Positions 25,250 through 34,926 are shown, counted from the first letter of the stretch. The stretch: DNA of 64,000 bases from Phycicoccus sonneratiae (GCF_016887965.1 NZ_JAFDVD010000003.1:62001-126000); one strand, 5' to 3'. The notes: a model not told the origin generated them from the sequence alone. A program made the numbers and translations.

Positions 25250-25735
25250 GTGCGCCAGCGAGGACCGAGCCCCGCTCCCGCCCCCGCCCCGGCCGACCCC
25301 GAGCGCGCGGCGTCCGTGCGGTCGATCGCCGAGGAGCTCTCCGGCGTGCGCGGCCCGCTGCTGCCGATCCTCCACGAGGTGGTCGAGACGCACGGCTTCG
25401 TGCACGACGACGACGTGCCGGTCATCGCCGAGGTCCTCAACCTCAGCCGCGCCGACGTCCTCGGCGTCGTCAGCTTCTACCACGACTTCCGCCGCACGCC
25501 CCCGGCCGCGCACCGCGTCGCCCTCTGCCGCGCCGAGGCCTGCCAGGCCCGCGGCGCCGAGGCCACCTACGCCTCCGCCGCCGACCGCTGGGCGGGCTCC
25601 ACCGAGGTCGAGGTCGGCGAGGTCTTCTGCCTCGGCAACTGCGCCCTCGGCCCGTCGGGCACCCTCGACGGCACCCTTCACGCCCGGCTCACCCCGGACC
25701 GGCTCGACGCCCTCACCGAGGAGTGGGCCCGATGA
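25250..25735 (+). CDS. fdsG: NAD-dependent formate dehydrogenase, gamma subunit (NuoE-like)
   Basis: Small [2Fe-2S] subunit that relays electrons between FdsA and FdsB. The 161-aa protein has the NuoE/thioredoxin-like fold with four cluster cysteines arranged C-x4-C (LCRAEAC) and C-x3-C (FCLGNCALGP). The N-terminal helical part (LLPILHEVVETHGFV) is typical. GTG 25250 follows AGAGAGGTGG; an in-frame GTG at 25220, 8 nt after TACGCT, would add ten residues and is the alternative. Its stop overlaps the fdsB start (ATGA). Context and order define it as FdsG rather than complex I. Confidence 0.9.
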   Translation: MRQRGPSPAPAPAPADPERAASVRSIAEELSGVRGPLLPILHEVVETHGFVHDDDVPVIAEVLNLSRADVLGVVSFYHDFRRTPPAAHRVALCRAEACQARGAEATYASAADRWAGSTEVEVGEVFCLGNCALGPSGTLDGTLHARLTPDRLDALTEEWAR

Positions 25736-27312
25736 GCCCCGTCGTCTGGGTGCCGTGCGACGCCGCAGCCCGGTCGGTGGGGGCCGACGCCGTGGCCGAC
25801 GCGTTCGCGGCCGCCGGCGTGACCGTCCGGCGCAACGGGTCGCGCGGGATGCTCTGGCTGGAGCCGATGGTCGAGGTCGAGACCGAGCGCGGGCGCGTGG
25901 GGTACGCGAACGTCGAGCCCTCCGAGGTCGATGCGCTGCTGGCCGGCGCCCTCGACGGCACCGACCGCTGCCTGGGCGTCGTCGACGAGCACCCGTGGTT
26001 GACCCGCCAGCACCGCGTGTCGTTCGCGCGCGTCGGCGTCACCGAGCCCACCGACATCGCGGCCTACCGGGCGCACGGCGGGCTCGCCGGGCTCGAGCGG
26101 GCGCTCACGCTCACCGGCGAGCAGGTCGTCGCCGAGGTCACCGAGTCGGGCCTGCGCGGCCGGGGCGGCGCCGGCTTCCCCGCGGGCATCAAGTGGGACA
26201 CCGTCCGCAAGGCCGCTGCCGACCTGAAGTTCGTCTGCTGCAACGCCGACGAGGGCGACTCCGGCACCTTCGCCGACCGCATGCTCATCGAGGGCGACCC
26301 CTTCACCCTCATCGAGGGGATGACCATCGCCGCCGTCGCCGTCGGGGCCACGGAGGGGTTCGTCTACCTGCGCTCGGAGTACCCGCACGCCATCCGCACC
26401 CTGCGACGCGCCATCGACATCGCGTACGCGCACGGCGTGCTCGGCGGCTCGGTGCTCGGCAGCGGCCACCGCTTCGACCTCGACGTGCGGGTGGGCGCCG
26501 GCGCCTACATCTGCGGCGAGGAGACCTCGATGCTCGACTCGCTCGAGGGCAAGCGGGGCGAGGTGCGGGCCAAGCCGCCCATCCCCGCGCTCCAGGGCCT
26601 GTTCGGGCAGCCGACCGTCGTCAACAACGTCCTCACGCTCTCGGCGGTCCCGATGGTGCTGGCCGACGGCGGCGCGGCGTACGCGGCGCTCGGCACCGGG
26701 AAGAGCCGTGGCACGCAGGTGTTCCAGCTCGGCGGCAACGTCGCCCGGGGCGGCGTCGTCGAGGCCGACTTCGGCATCAGCCTGCGCGAGCTCGTCGAGG
26801 AGTACGGCGGCGGGACGGCGTCCGGGCGCCCGGTCAAGGCGGTGCAGGTGGGCGGGCCGCTCGGCGCGTACCTGCCGCCGGCGAAGTTCGACCTGCCGAT
26901 GGACTACGAGGCGTTCGCGGCCGCCGACGCGATGGTCGGGCACGGCGGCATCGTCGTCTTCGACGACTCGATGGACGCCGGCGCGATGGCCCGCTTCGCG
27001 ATGGAGTTCTGCGCCAAGGAGTCCTGCGGCAAGTGCACGCCCTGCCGGGTCGGGTCGACCCGCGGGGTCGAGGTCATCGACCGCATCCGGGCTGGCACTC
27101 AGCGTGAGGCGAACCTCGTCCTCCTCGACGACCTCTGCACGACGATGACCAAGGGCTCGCTGTGCGCGATGGGCGGCCTGACGCCGATGCCCGTCCGCAG
27201 CGCCCTCGAGCACTTCCCCGAAGACTTCGGCGTCGCTCCGGCAACCGCCGACGCCGTCACCGACGACATGCCCGAGTCAGCCACGAGCACCGACGGAGGA
27301 GCACGGCCATGA
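25732..27312 (+). CDS. fdsB: NAD-dependent formate dehydrogenase, beta subunit (NuoF-like)
   Basis: Diaphorase subunit that binds FMN and NAD and passes formate electrons to NAD+. The 526-aa protein has an N-terminal thioredoxin-like region (1-110), the FMN/NADH fold with GLRGRGGAGFPAGIKW and CNADEGDSGTFADR, GAGAYICGEETSMLDSLEG, and the 4Fe-4S binding SCGKCTPCR with a further cysteine in DDLC or SLCAMGG. ATG overlaps the fdsG stop and its own stop overlaps fdsA (both ATGA). Length and order match the Fds complexes of Cupriavidus and Rhodobacter. Confidence 0.93.
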   Translation: MSPVVWVPCDAAARSVGADAVADAFAAAGVTVRRNGSRGMLWLEPMVEVETERGRVGYANVEPSEVDALLAGALDGTDRCLGVVDEHPWLTRQHRVSFARVGVTEPTDIAAYRAHGGLAGLERALTLTGEQVVAEVTESGLRGRGGAGFPAGIKWDTVRKAAADLKFVCCNADEGDSGTFADRMLIEGDPFTLIEGMTIAAVAVGATEGFVYLRSEYPHAIRTLRRAIDIAYAHGVLGGSVLGSGHRFDLDVRVGAGAYICGEETSMLDSLEGKRGEVRAKPPIPALQGLFGQPTVVNNVLTLSAVPMVLADGGAAYAALGTGKSRGTQVFQLGGNVARGGVVEADFGISLRELVEEYGGGTASGRPVKAVQVGGPLGAYLPPAKFDLPMDYEAFAAADAMVGHGGIVVFDDSMDAGAMARFAMEFCAKESCGKCTPCRVGSTRGVEVIDRIRAGTQREANLVLLDDLCTTMTKGSLCAMGGLTPMPVRSALEHFPEDFGVAPATADAVTDDMPESATSTDGGARP

Positions 27313-30155
27313 CGATCATCGACGATACCGACTACGGCACACCGCGAGTGTCGTCCGACGAGACGGCCACGGTCACCATCGACGGCCGCGAGGTCACCGT
27401 GCCCGCCGGCACGTCGGTGATGCGCGCCGCCGCCGAGGCGGGCATCCAGGTGCCGAAGCTGTGCGCCACCGACTCGCTCAAGGCGTTCGGGTCGTGCCGC
27501 CTGTGCCTCGTCGAGGTCGAGGGCGGCAAGGGCACGCCGGCATCGTGCACCACCCCGTGCGCGGACGGGATGGTCGTCAGCACGCAGACCGAGCAGGTGA
27601 AGGACCTGCGCCGCAACGTGATGGAGCTCTACCTCTCCGACCACCCCACCGACTGCGACGGCTGCGCGCGTGGCAACTGCGAGATGCAGCGGCTCGCGCA
27701 GGAGACCGGGGTGGCCGAGGTGAGGTACGGCCTCGACGGCGCGAACCACCTCGCCGACACCACCGACCACACGAACCCCTACTTCGACTACGACCCGGCC
27801 GCGTGCATCGTCTGCTCGCGCTGCGTGCGCGCCTGCTCCGAGACGCAGGGCACCTTCGCGCTGACCGTCGAGGGGCGCGGCTTCGACTCGCGGATCAGCC
27901 CCGGCGGCACCGACTTCCTCTCCTCCGAGTGCGTCTCGTGCGGCGCCTGCGTGCAGGCCTGCCCCACCGACGCCCTCACCGAGCGCTCGGTGGTGCAGCT
28001 GGGGATGCCGACCCGGTCGGTGGTCACGACGTGCGCGTACTGCGGCGTCGGCTGCTCGTTCAAGGCCGAGGTGCAGGGGTCCGGCGACGACACCCGGGTC
28101 GTGCGGATGACCCCGTGGAAGGACGGCGGCGCCAACGAGGGCCACTCGTGCGTCAAGGGCCGGTTCGCGTACGGGTACGCCAGCCACGACGACCGGCAGA
28201 TGGAACCGATGGTCCGCGACACCATCGACGACGAGTGGCGCGTCGTGTCGTGGGACGAGGCCATCGCCCGTGTGGCGGAGGGGTTCCGGGCCATCCAGGA
28301 GAAGCACGGCGTCGGGTCCATCGGCGGCATCTCGTCCTCGCGCTGCACGAACGAGGAGGTCTACGTCGTCCAGAAGATGGTGCGGGCGGCGTTCGGCAAC
28401 AACAACGTCGACACCTGCGCGCGGGTCTGCCACTCCCCCACCGGGTACGGGCTCAACCACGCCTTCGGCACGTCGGCCGGCACCCAGGACTTCCGGTCCG
28501 TCGAGCAGTGCGACGTCATGCTGCTCATCGGGGCCAACCCCACCGACGCGCACCCGGTGTTCGCCTCGCGGATGAAGAAGCGCCTGCGCCAGGGCGCCCA
28601 GATCATCGTCGCCGACCCGCGCCGCATCGACCTCGTCCGCTCGCCGCACGTCGAGGCCGCGTTCCACCTGCCGGTGCGCCCGGGCACGAACGTCGCCTTC
28701 GTCAACGCGATGGCGCACGTCATCGTCACCGAGGGCCTGCACGACGAGGCGTTCCTGCGCGAGCGGTGCGAGGACGTCGACGGCTACCTCGGGTTCATCG
28801 CGCAGCCCGAGCACTCGCCGGAGGCGATGGAGGAGGAGACCGGCATCCCTGCCGCCGACCTGCGTTCTGCCGCACGGCTGTACGCCACGGCACCGAACGC
28901 CGGCATCTACTACGGGCTCGGGGTCACCGAGCACAGCCAGGGCTCGACGATGGTCATGGGGATGGCCAACCTCGCGATGCTCACCGGCAACCTCGGGCGC
29001 GAGGGCGTCGGGGTCAACCCCCTGCGCGGCCAGAACAACGTGCAGGGCTCGTGCGACATGGGCTCCTTCCCCCACGAGCTGCCGGGGTACCGGCACGTGT
29101 CGCGCGCCGACGTCCGCGAGATCTACGAGTCGCTGTGGGGCGTGACCATCCAGCCCGAGCCGGGACTGCGCATCCCGAACATGTTCGACTCCGCGATCGG
29201 CGGCTCGTTCCTCGGGCTGTACGTGCAGGGCGAGGACATCGCCCAGTCCGACCCGAACACCCAGCACGTCGAGGCCGCGCTGCGCTCGATGGAGCTCGTC
29301 GTCGTCCAGGACCTGTTCCTCAACGAGACGGCCCGCTTCGCCCACGTCTTCCTGCCGGGCACGTCGTTCCTCGAGAAGGACGGCACCTTCACGAACGCCG
29401 AGCGGCGCATCAACCGCGTGCGGCCGGTCATGCCGTCGCGCGTCGGGCGCGACGAGTGGGAGGTCGTCTGCGACATCGCGACGGCGATGGGCTACCCGAT
29501 GTCGTACGGGTCGCCGGCCGAGATCATGGACGAGATCGCGTCCACGACACCGACGTTCGCCGGGGTCTCTTTCTCCCGGCTGGACGCCGAGGGCTCGATG
29601 CAGTGGCCGGTCACCGACGCCGCGCCGCACGGGACCCCGACGATGCACGTGGGGTCGTTCGTCCGCGGGCTCGGGCAGCTGACGACCACCGTGTACGTGC
29701 CGACCACCGAGCGCTCGAACCGGAAGTACCCGCTCGTGCTGACGACCGGGCGCATCCTGTCGCAGTACAACGTCGGCGCGCAGACCCGCCGCACGCCGAA
29801 CTCCACGTGGCACCCCGAGGACGTCTTGGAGATCCACCCGGCCGACGCCGAGCTGCGCGGCATCACGGACGGCGACGTCGTCGAGCTGTCATCGCGGGTC
29901 GGGGCCACCCGGCTCACCGCCCTGGTCTCCGAACGGATGCCCGCCGGCGTCGTCTACACGACGTTCCACCACCCCGTCACCGGCGCCAACGTCGTGACGA
30001 CCGAGAACTCGGACTGGGCGACGAACTGCCCCGAGTACAAGGTCACCGCCGTCCAGGTCACCGTGGCCACCGAGGCGACGCGGGCCGCGGCCGGCGAGGC
30101 ACCCGAGGCGTCGTCGGCGCCGATGCCCGCCGGCGCGATGGCGAGGCACCGGTGA
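27309..30155 (+). CDS. fdsA: NAD-dependent formate dehydrogenase, alpha (molybdenum) subunit
   Basis: Catalytic subunit oxidising formate to CO2. The 948-aa protein begins with a [2Fe-2S] plant-type domain (cysteines in PKLCATDS, SCRLCLVE), then an HxxxCxxCxxxxxC region (HPTDCDGCARGNCE), two 4Fe-4S motifs (CIVCSRCVRAC, CVSCGACVQAC), another cluster motif (TCAYCGVGC) and the bis-MGD domains. The metal-ligating residue is cysteine C374 (ARVCHSPTG), not selenocysteine, followed by the usual histidine. Sequence shows no Tat signal, consistent with a cytoplasmic soluble complex. Molybdenum or tungsten use is not resolved. Confidence 0.95.
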   Translation: MTIIDDTDYGTPRVSSDETATVTIDGREVTVPAGTSVMRAAAEAGIQVPKLCATDSLKAFGSCRLCLVEVEGGKGTPASCTTPCADGMVVSTQTEQVKDLRRNVMELYLSDHPTDCDGCARGNCEMQRLAQETGVAEVRYGLDGANHLADTTDHTNPYFDYDPAACIVCSRCVRACSETQGTFALTVEGRGFDSRISPGGTDFLSSECVSCGACVQACPTDALTERSVVQLGMPTRSVVTTCAYCGVGCSFKAEVQGSGDDTRVVRMTPWKDGGANEGHSCVKGRFAYGYASHDDRQMEPMVRDTIDDEWRVVSWDEAIARVAEGFRAIQEKHGVGSIGGISSSRCTNEEVYVVQKMVRAAFGNNNVDTCARVCHSPTGYGLNHAFGTSAGTQDFRSVEQCDVMLLIGANPTDAHPVFASRMKKRLRQGAQIIVADPRRIDLVRSPHVEAAFHLPVRPGTNVAFVNAMAHVIVTEGLHDEAFLRERCEDVDGYLGFIAQPEHSPEAMEEETGIPAADLRSAARLYATAPNAGIYYGLGVTEHSQGSTMVMGMANLAMLTGNLGREGVGVNPLRGQNNVQGSCDMGSFPHELPGYRHVSRADVREIYESLWGVTIQPEPGLRIPNMFDSAIGGSFLGLYVQGEDIAQSDPNTQHVEAALRSMELVVVQDLFLNETARFAHVFLPGTSFLEKDGTFTNAERRINRVRPVMPSRVGRDEWEVVCDIATAMGYPMSYGSPAEIMDEIASTTPTFAGVSFSRLDAEGSMQWPVTDAAPHGTPTMHVGSFVRGLGQLTTTVYVPTTERSNRKYPLVLTTGRILSQYNVGAQTRRTPNSTWHPEDVLEIHPADAELRGITDGDVVELSSRVGATRLTALVSERMPAGVVYTTFHHPVTGANVVTTENSDWATNCPEYKVTAVQVTVATEATRAAAGEAPEASSAPMPAGAMARHR

Positions 30156-30409
30156 GCGGCGACACCCCGGCGGTCGTGCGGCTCGGCCACGACCTCGTCC
30201 GCAACTTCGAGGCCCTGCCGCCGGAGAAGGCGGCCGAGGAGCTCGCGACCCACATCAAGAAGTTCTGGGAGCCGCGGATGCGCCACGAGCTGCTCGCGCG
30301 GATCCGCCGTGGCGACACCGACCTCCACCCGCTGCTGGTCCGTGCGGCCGAGGACCTCGTCGACGGCGACATCGACCGCGCCGAGGTGAAGGAACCCTCC
30401 GGCGGCTGA
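30152..30409 (+). CDS. fdsD: formate dehydrogenase delta subunit
   Basis: The 85-aa protein contains the FdsD block VRNFEALPPEKAAEELATHIKKFWEPRMRHELL. FdsD is a small helical protein needed for assembly or stability of the complex. The GTG start overlaps the fdsA stop (GTGA), completing an fdsG-B-A-D operon. The accessory sulfurtransferase gene (fdsC/fdhD) that often accompanies it is not in the window. Confidence 0.88.
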   Translation: MSGDTPAVVRLGHDLVRNFEALPPEKAAEELATHIKKFWEPRMRHELLARIRRGDTDLHPLLVRAAEDLVDGDIDRAEVKEPSGG

Positions 30410-30623
30410 GCGTCGGCCCTATGGGCACGCCGCACGATCCGGTGTGAGCATCATCAGCGGCAGATGAGGACGGTGTGGACTGTCACGGTGACGGCGCGGA
30501 AGCTGGCGCGGGACGCGGATACAACCGCGTCACCGAACGGTTTCCGCGTCATCACGCTGACGATGCGGACACTGGCGCTCATCGGCATGTGCGTAAAGGC
30601 TCGTCTGCAACGGCCTAGCCCTG

Positions 30624-30648
30624 CGAAGGCGCGATGACGCGACCTTCG
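30624..30648 (-). terminator. small hairpin after the HNH gene
   Basis: CGAAGG-CGCG pairs with CGCG-a-CCTTCG around ATGA, with one bulged A. It starts 7 bp past the HNH stop codon. The rest of the 245-bp interval back to fdsD shows no gene; the fdsD transcript may also end here. Confidence 0.5.
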
Positions 30649-30654
30649 TGTGGG

Positions 30655-32238
30655 TCAGAAGGGTGGGGCAGTCGGGTCGGGAGCGCGGGTGCGATGTCGA
30701 CCGGTGCCGTCCTCACGGATGGCCAGGGCGTAGCGGTGGCGCATCGCGATGTCGTGCTGCTGGAGCGTTCTCTCGCAGGCCTCTTCGAGCACGCTCGGCA
30801 GGTCGGCGCCTAGGCCGGAAGCCTCGGGGGCACCGGCGGGGAGAGGATCTTCGGTTTCCGCCGACAGCACGACCTGCTCGAGGGCATCGAGCGGATGCGT
30901 GGTCCTGTCCCGGCCGCCGTGATCGGTCCACTCCGCCGTGCCGTCGTGGCGGAGCCTGACCCGCCACCCGGGCGACTGCTTGATGCGGTGGTGTCGGCGA
31001 CAGAGGCACATGAGGTTCGTCGACGCGGTCGGACCGAGCGGCCAGGGGCGGACGTGGTCGACGTCGCAGAAGCGAGCCGCCACCGAGCACCCGGGGAAGC
31101 GGCACCGGCCGTCACGAGCCTTCACCAGGGACACGAGCGCTTCGGTCGGCCGGTAGGCCTCGCGCGCGAGCGACCCGGAGGGGTCGAGGAGGGCTCCCGT
31201 CGCCGGGTGGCACGGCCGGGTGACGACGTCGGTCGTCGGGTCCGCGAGAACCCGCTGCAGCCAGCCCCGCTCGACGAGCACCGGCTCGCTCGGACGGATG
31301 CCGTGCACCTGCACGAGGTCGTCGGGACGTCCGGCGACCGCATCGGACGGAACCGTGGGAGCGGCGACGGACGACGAGTCGACGGGCGTGGTGAGGACGA
31401 CCTGGAACGTGAGGTCGACGTGCTGGACGACGAGGTCGGTGAGGGCGCGGCCGCGGGCCTGCTCGATGCTGCTGCACGTCCCGTCGGTGACGTACTGGCG
31501 GGCAAGGCGGTCGACGGCGGACCAGGCGGCCGCGGACTCCTCGGACGGGAAGGTGCCGTACCAGGCGTCCACCCCGGGTTCGGCGACCCAGCGCCGCAGC
31601 CCGGTCTCGCGCCGGGCCCGCTGCGCGCGCCGCCGGAGCAGGTCGGGCGAGAGGCGCCCGAGGATGCGCCGCGTCCGGCGGCGCAGGGCGGCCGCGGGCT
31701 CGGCGTCGAGGTGGGGCTCGAGCGCGGCGAGGACGGCCTCGGCCACCTCGGCCGGAACCTCGGCGAGCTCGTCGGCGACGACGCCGGCCCGGACGGCGTC
31801 GAGGCGGCCGGCCCGCATCGCCTCGTGCAGCGCGCCGAGACCCGTGGGCCGGGGCCGCTCGGACACCTCGACCGGGACGGGCTCGAGACCCGTGCGCCGG
31901 ACCGCGGCCTCGACCCGGGCCTGCGCCTGGTGGTGCGAGGCTCCGAGACCGAGCGCGAGGAGGTCGGCGGCGTCGAGGGCCACGCGGCCGGGACCGTGCT
32001 CGACGGTGCCGAGCGTGCCGTCCTCGTCCCACACGCTCTCGAACCGCGACGCGGCCGCGACCGCCAGGTCCTGCACGGCGACGATCCGGTTGACGAGCGA
32101 CTGGCACCGCCCGACGAGGGCCAGCCAGTCCTCGCGCGAGAGCGTGGCCCGCGGGTCGTGCACCGCCGCGTCGAGCGACCGCACGGCGCACTCGAGAGCC
32201 TCCGACGTGCTCTGCACGACCCCTGCCCTGGTGCTCAT
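30655..32238 (-). CDS. DUF222 / HNH endonuclease domain protein (13E12 type)
   Basis: The 527-aa protein has the DUF222 helical region (about 60-290, TGLGALHEAMRAGRLDAVRAG) and a C-terminal HNH nuclease domain with two CxxC-type zinc pairs: CRFPGC and MCLCRRHH around the catalytic DVDHVRPW. This family occurs in many copies in actinobacterial genomes (the mycobacterial 13E12 repeat), is suspected of mobility, and has no settled function. ATG 32238 is preceded by AGGGAGGGGG. The upstream flank contains an AT-rich patch (acattttttgcat-like), unlike its neighbours. Confidence 0.88.
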   Translation of the reverse strand: MSTRAGVVQSTSEALECAVRSLDAAVHDPRATLSREDWLALVGRCQSLVNRIVAVQDLAVAAASRFESVWDEDGTLGTVEHGPGRVALDAADLLALGLGASHHQAQARVEAAVRRTGLEPVPVEVSERPRPTGLGALHEAMRAGRLDAVRAGVVADELAEVPAEVAEAVLAALEPHLDAEPAAALRRRTRRILGRLSPDLLRRRAQRARRETGLRRWVAEPGVDAWYGTFPSEESAAAWSAVDRLARQYVTDGTCSSIEQARGRALTDLVVQHVDLTFQVVLTTPVDSSSVAAPTVPSDAVAGRPDDLVQVHGIRPSEPVLVERGWLQRVLADPTTDVVTRPCHPATGALLDPSGSLAREAYRPTEALVSLVKARDGRCRFPGCSVAARFCDVDHVRPWPLGPTASTNLMCLCRRHHRIKQSPGWRVRLRHDGTAEWTDHGGRDRTTHPLDALEQVVLSAETEDPLPAGAPEASGLGADLPSVLEEACERTLQQHDIAMRHRYALAIREDGTGRHRTRAPDPTAPPF

Positions 32239-32418
32239 CGAGGCCCCCTCCCTGTGCCCCCATCCTACCCCGCGCCACCCACACGGACAAGACCCGAGGC
32301 TGGCCGAATCGACTGTGCCGCAACATTTTTGCATCACCGTGACCCGGTCCACACCTCCTCCGCACCACCTCCCCAGTACCGTGTGGTGGACATCCCGTCC
32401 CCGAGGAAGGACACCACG

Positions 32419-32985
32419 ATGCGCGTCGCCCTGGCCAAGGCCGTGCTCCGCGCCGCCCGGTGGACCGCCGTCGGCGAGGTCCCCCGCACCGGCATCCTCG
32501 TCGGCGCCCCGCACACGTCCAACTGGGACTTCGTGATGATGCTCCTCGTCATGTGGCGCGGCGACGTCACGCCGCGGGTGCTCGTCAAGAAGGAGCTCTT
32601 CCGCGGCCCGCTCGGCCGCCTGCTGCACCGCCTCGGCGGCATCCCACTCGACCGCGCACACCCCGGCGAGGTGGTGCGCGAGCTGGTCCGCGAGGCCCGC
32701 AGCGGTGAGCCGTTCCTCCTCGTCATCGCCGCGGAGGGCACCCGCGAGAAGGGCGAGTACTGGAAGTCGGGCTTCTGGCGGATCGCCCGCGCCGCGAACC
32801 TGCCCGTCGCCCTGGCCTTCGTCGACGGCCCGAGCCGCACCACCGGGTTCGGTCCGACGCTCATCCCCACCGCGGACGTCCGCGCCGACATGGACCTCGT
32901 CCGCGCGTTCTACGCCGACAAGCGGGGCATCCACCCCGAGCGACGCACCGAGCCGCGGCTCCGCGAGGAGGACCGCCCGGCGTGA
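32419..32985 (+). CDS. PlsC-like 1-acylglycerol-phosphate acyltransferase
   Basis: The 188-aa protein has the acyltransferase motif HTSNWD (H-x4-D, residues 32-37) and the later EGTREKGEYWKSGF block that binds the phosphate and acyl acceptor. It lacks a clear N-terminal membrane helix and is short, like actinobacterial members of the family with uncertain acceptor. The ATG is preceded by GAGGAAGG; TACCGT at about 32377 is a plausible -10 box. Lipid or glycolipid acylation is the likely role. Confidence 0.82.
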   Translation: MRVALAKAVLRAARWTAVGEVPRTGILVGAPHTSNWDFVMMLLVMWRGDVTPRVLVKKELFRGPLGRLLHRLGGIPLDRAHPGEVVRELVREARSGEPFLLVIAAEGTREKGEYWKSGFWRIARAANLPVALAFVDGPSRTTGFGPTLIPTADVRADMDLVRAFYADKRGIHPERRTEPRLREEDRPA

Positions 32986-33081
32986 CGCCCGCGGCACGCC
33001 TGCGGCACGCCATCGGCATACACCACCGGCACGCGGAAGTCACCTGCTGACGTTTCCAGCCTGACCTGCGAGGATGCGCTC

Positions 33082-34917
33082 GTGGAGCCACGACCCGGCG
33101 ATGCCCGCCGCCCCCGGATGCCGCGGCACGTCGGCGAGACGCTCACCGAGCTCGCCCACGTGACGAACGAGCTCGTCGGCGCCACGACCGTCGAGGCGGT
33201 CAGCAAGATCGTCACCGAGCACATGGCCGACGCCGTCGGGGCCACCATCGCCGCGCTCGGGCTGCGGCACGGCGACGAGGTCCGCCTCATCGGCGTGCGG
33301 GGGCTCGCGGTCGACGAGGCCGCCGCGTGGCAGACCTTCCCCCTCGACACCCCCAACACGGTGTCCGACGTCGTGCGCACTGGCGAGCGCATCCTGCTCT
33401 CCGGCGCCGACGAGATCGCGCGGCACTACCCGGCGCTGGCCAACGCCCAGCGCGGGGAGCGGACGACGGTCACGGTGCCGCTGCGCTCCGCCGGCCGCAC
33501 CATCGGCGCGATCCACCTGTCGGTGCCCGACGTCGTCGAGCTGCACCCGGCCGAGCTCGAGTTCCTCGACGTCCTCGCCGACACCTGCGCCCAGTCCCTC
33601 GAGCGCATCGACCGCGCCGCCGACGCCGCCAAGCAGACCGCCCGGCTGGCCTTCCTCGCCGAGGCCTCCATCCAGCTGGCCAGCAGCCTCGACCTCGAGG
33701 CGACCACGGCCGCGGTCACGCGGCTCACCGTGCCGCGCTGGGCCGACTGGTGCGCCATCGACATCGTCCGTGACGGCAGCCTGCACCGGCTCGCGTCGGC
33801 CCACGCCGACCCCGTCCAGGCCGAGCTCGTCACCCGGGTGCGCGACCGCTGGCCGACCCAGCCCGAGCGCCCGCGCGGCCTCGCCGCCGTCGTCCGCACC
33901 GGCGAGCCCCTGCTCGTCCCCGACATCACGGAGGACCTCCTCGCCGAGTCGGCGCGCGACGCCGAGCACCTCGATGCCCTCCGCGCGCTCGGGATGCGCA
34001 GCATCCTCGCCGTCCCGCTCCTCGTCCGTGGCACGGTCTCCGGTGTCCTCACCTGGGCCTCGAGCGACCCGGGTCGACGCTACGACGAGGACGACGTGCG
34101 CTTCGCCGAGCACCTCGCCCGCCGCGCCGCGAGCGCCATCGACAACGCCGACCTCTACGGCCAGACCCGCGCCGTCGCCGAGCAGCTGCAGCGAGCGGTG
34201 CTCCCCGAGGACCTCGCCGGGACTCCCGACTGGGAGGTGGCCTGGCGCTACGAGCCGTCCGGGCGCACCGAGGTCGGCGGCGACTTCTACGACGCCTTCC
34301 CGCTGGCCGACGGCCGGTACGTCGCGTTCGTCGGTGACGTCATGGGCCGGGGCGTCGCGGCATCCGCGGCGATGGCCCAGATGCGTTCCGCCGTGCGCGC
34401 GTTCGCCTCCTCCGACCCCGCCCCCGAGGCCGTCCTCGACGCCCTCGACCGGATGGTCGTGCAGTTCGACACCGAGCAGCTCGTCACCCTCGTCTACGTG
34501 CTGGCCGACGCGGTGGAGGGCACCGTCCGCATCGCGAGCGCCGGCCACCTGCCGCCCTTCGTCCTGCGCGCGCACGGGCGGGTCGACCGGCTCCCCGACG
34601 CCGACGGTCCACCGCTCGGGCTCGCCTCGACCCGCAGCAGCACGACCGTGCCGTTCGCCGCCGGGGACGCGCTGCTGCTCGTCACCGACGGGCTGGTCGA
34701 GCGCCGCGGCGAGGACATCGAGGCCGGCCTGGCCCGGCTGCGCAGCGCGGCCCGCGAGCTGTCCTCCGCCTCCCTCGACGACGGGCTGAGCGAGGTCGTG
34801 TCCCGGGTCGGCGACGACTCCTCCGACGACGACGTCGCGGCGCTCGTGCTCCGGCGGGTCGCCGACAGCGGGTCGGGGCGCGGTGGTGTCGCCGCGGCGA
34901 TCAGGATGAGCGCCTGA
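33082..34917 (+). CDS. GAF-GAF-PP2C (SpoIIE-type) serine phosphatase
   Basis: The 611-aa protein has two GAF sensor domains (about 25-175 and 190-350) and a C-terminal SpoIIE/RsbU phosphatase domain (about 370-595), marked by LQRAVLPEDLAG, RTEVGGDFYDAF, GDVMGRGVAASAAMAQ and the late TDGLVERRGEDI metal-binding aspartate block. Such phosphatases reactivate anti-sigma-factor antagonists in stress signalling. No anti-sigma, STAS or sigma gene is adjacent, so partners are unknown. The GTG start lies 6 nt after GAGGAT, a possible weak leaderless -10 box. Confidence 0.9.
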   Translation: MEPRPGDARRPRMPRHVGETLTELAHVTNELVGATTVEAVSKIVTEHMADAVGATIAALGLRHGDEVRLIGVRGLAVDEAAAWQTFPLDTPNTVSDVVRTGERILLSGADEIARHYPALANAQRGERTTVTVPLRSAGRTIGAIHLSVPDVVELHPAELEFLDVLADTCAQSLERIDRAADAAKQTARLAFLAEASIQLASSLDLEATTAAVTRLTVPRWADWCAIDIVRDGSLHRLASAHADPVQAELVTRVRDRWPTQPERPRGLAAVVRTGEPLLVPDITEDLLAESARDAEHLDALRALGMRSILAVPLLVRGTVSGVLTWASSDPGRRYDEDDVRFAEHLARRAASAIDNADLYGQTRAVAEQLQRAVLPEDLAGTPDWEVAWRYEPSGRTEVGGDFYDAFPLADGRYVAFVGDVMGRGVAASAAMAQMRSAVRAFASSDPAPEAVLDALDRMVVQFDTEQLVTLVYVLADAVEGTVRIASAGHLPPFVLRAHGRVDRLPDADGPPLGLASTRSSTTVPFAAGDALLLVTDGLVERRGEDIEAGLARLRSAARELSSASLDDGLSEVVSRVGDDSSDDDVAALVLRRVADSGSGRGGVAAAIRMSA

Positions 34918-34926
34918 CCGCTCCGG

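Noticed and set aside
28420-28440. Selenocysteine in FdsA
   Set aside because: The active-site codon is TGC at 28428-28430 (C374); no in-frame TGA occurs.
27099-29837. A 912-codon minus-strand open frame opposite fdsA
   Set aside because: Antisense shadow; the plus strand encodes a complete molybdenum formate dehydrogenase subunit.
30410-30654. tRNA or attachment site between fdsD and the HNH gene
   Set aside because: No cloverleaf or T-loop sequence and no direct repeats at the borders were found; only short inverted repeats and a small hairpin.
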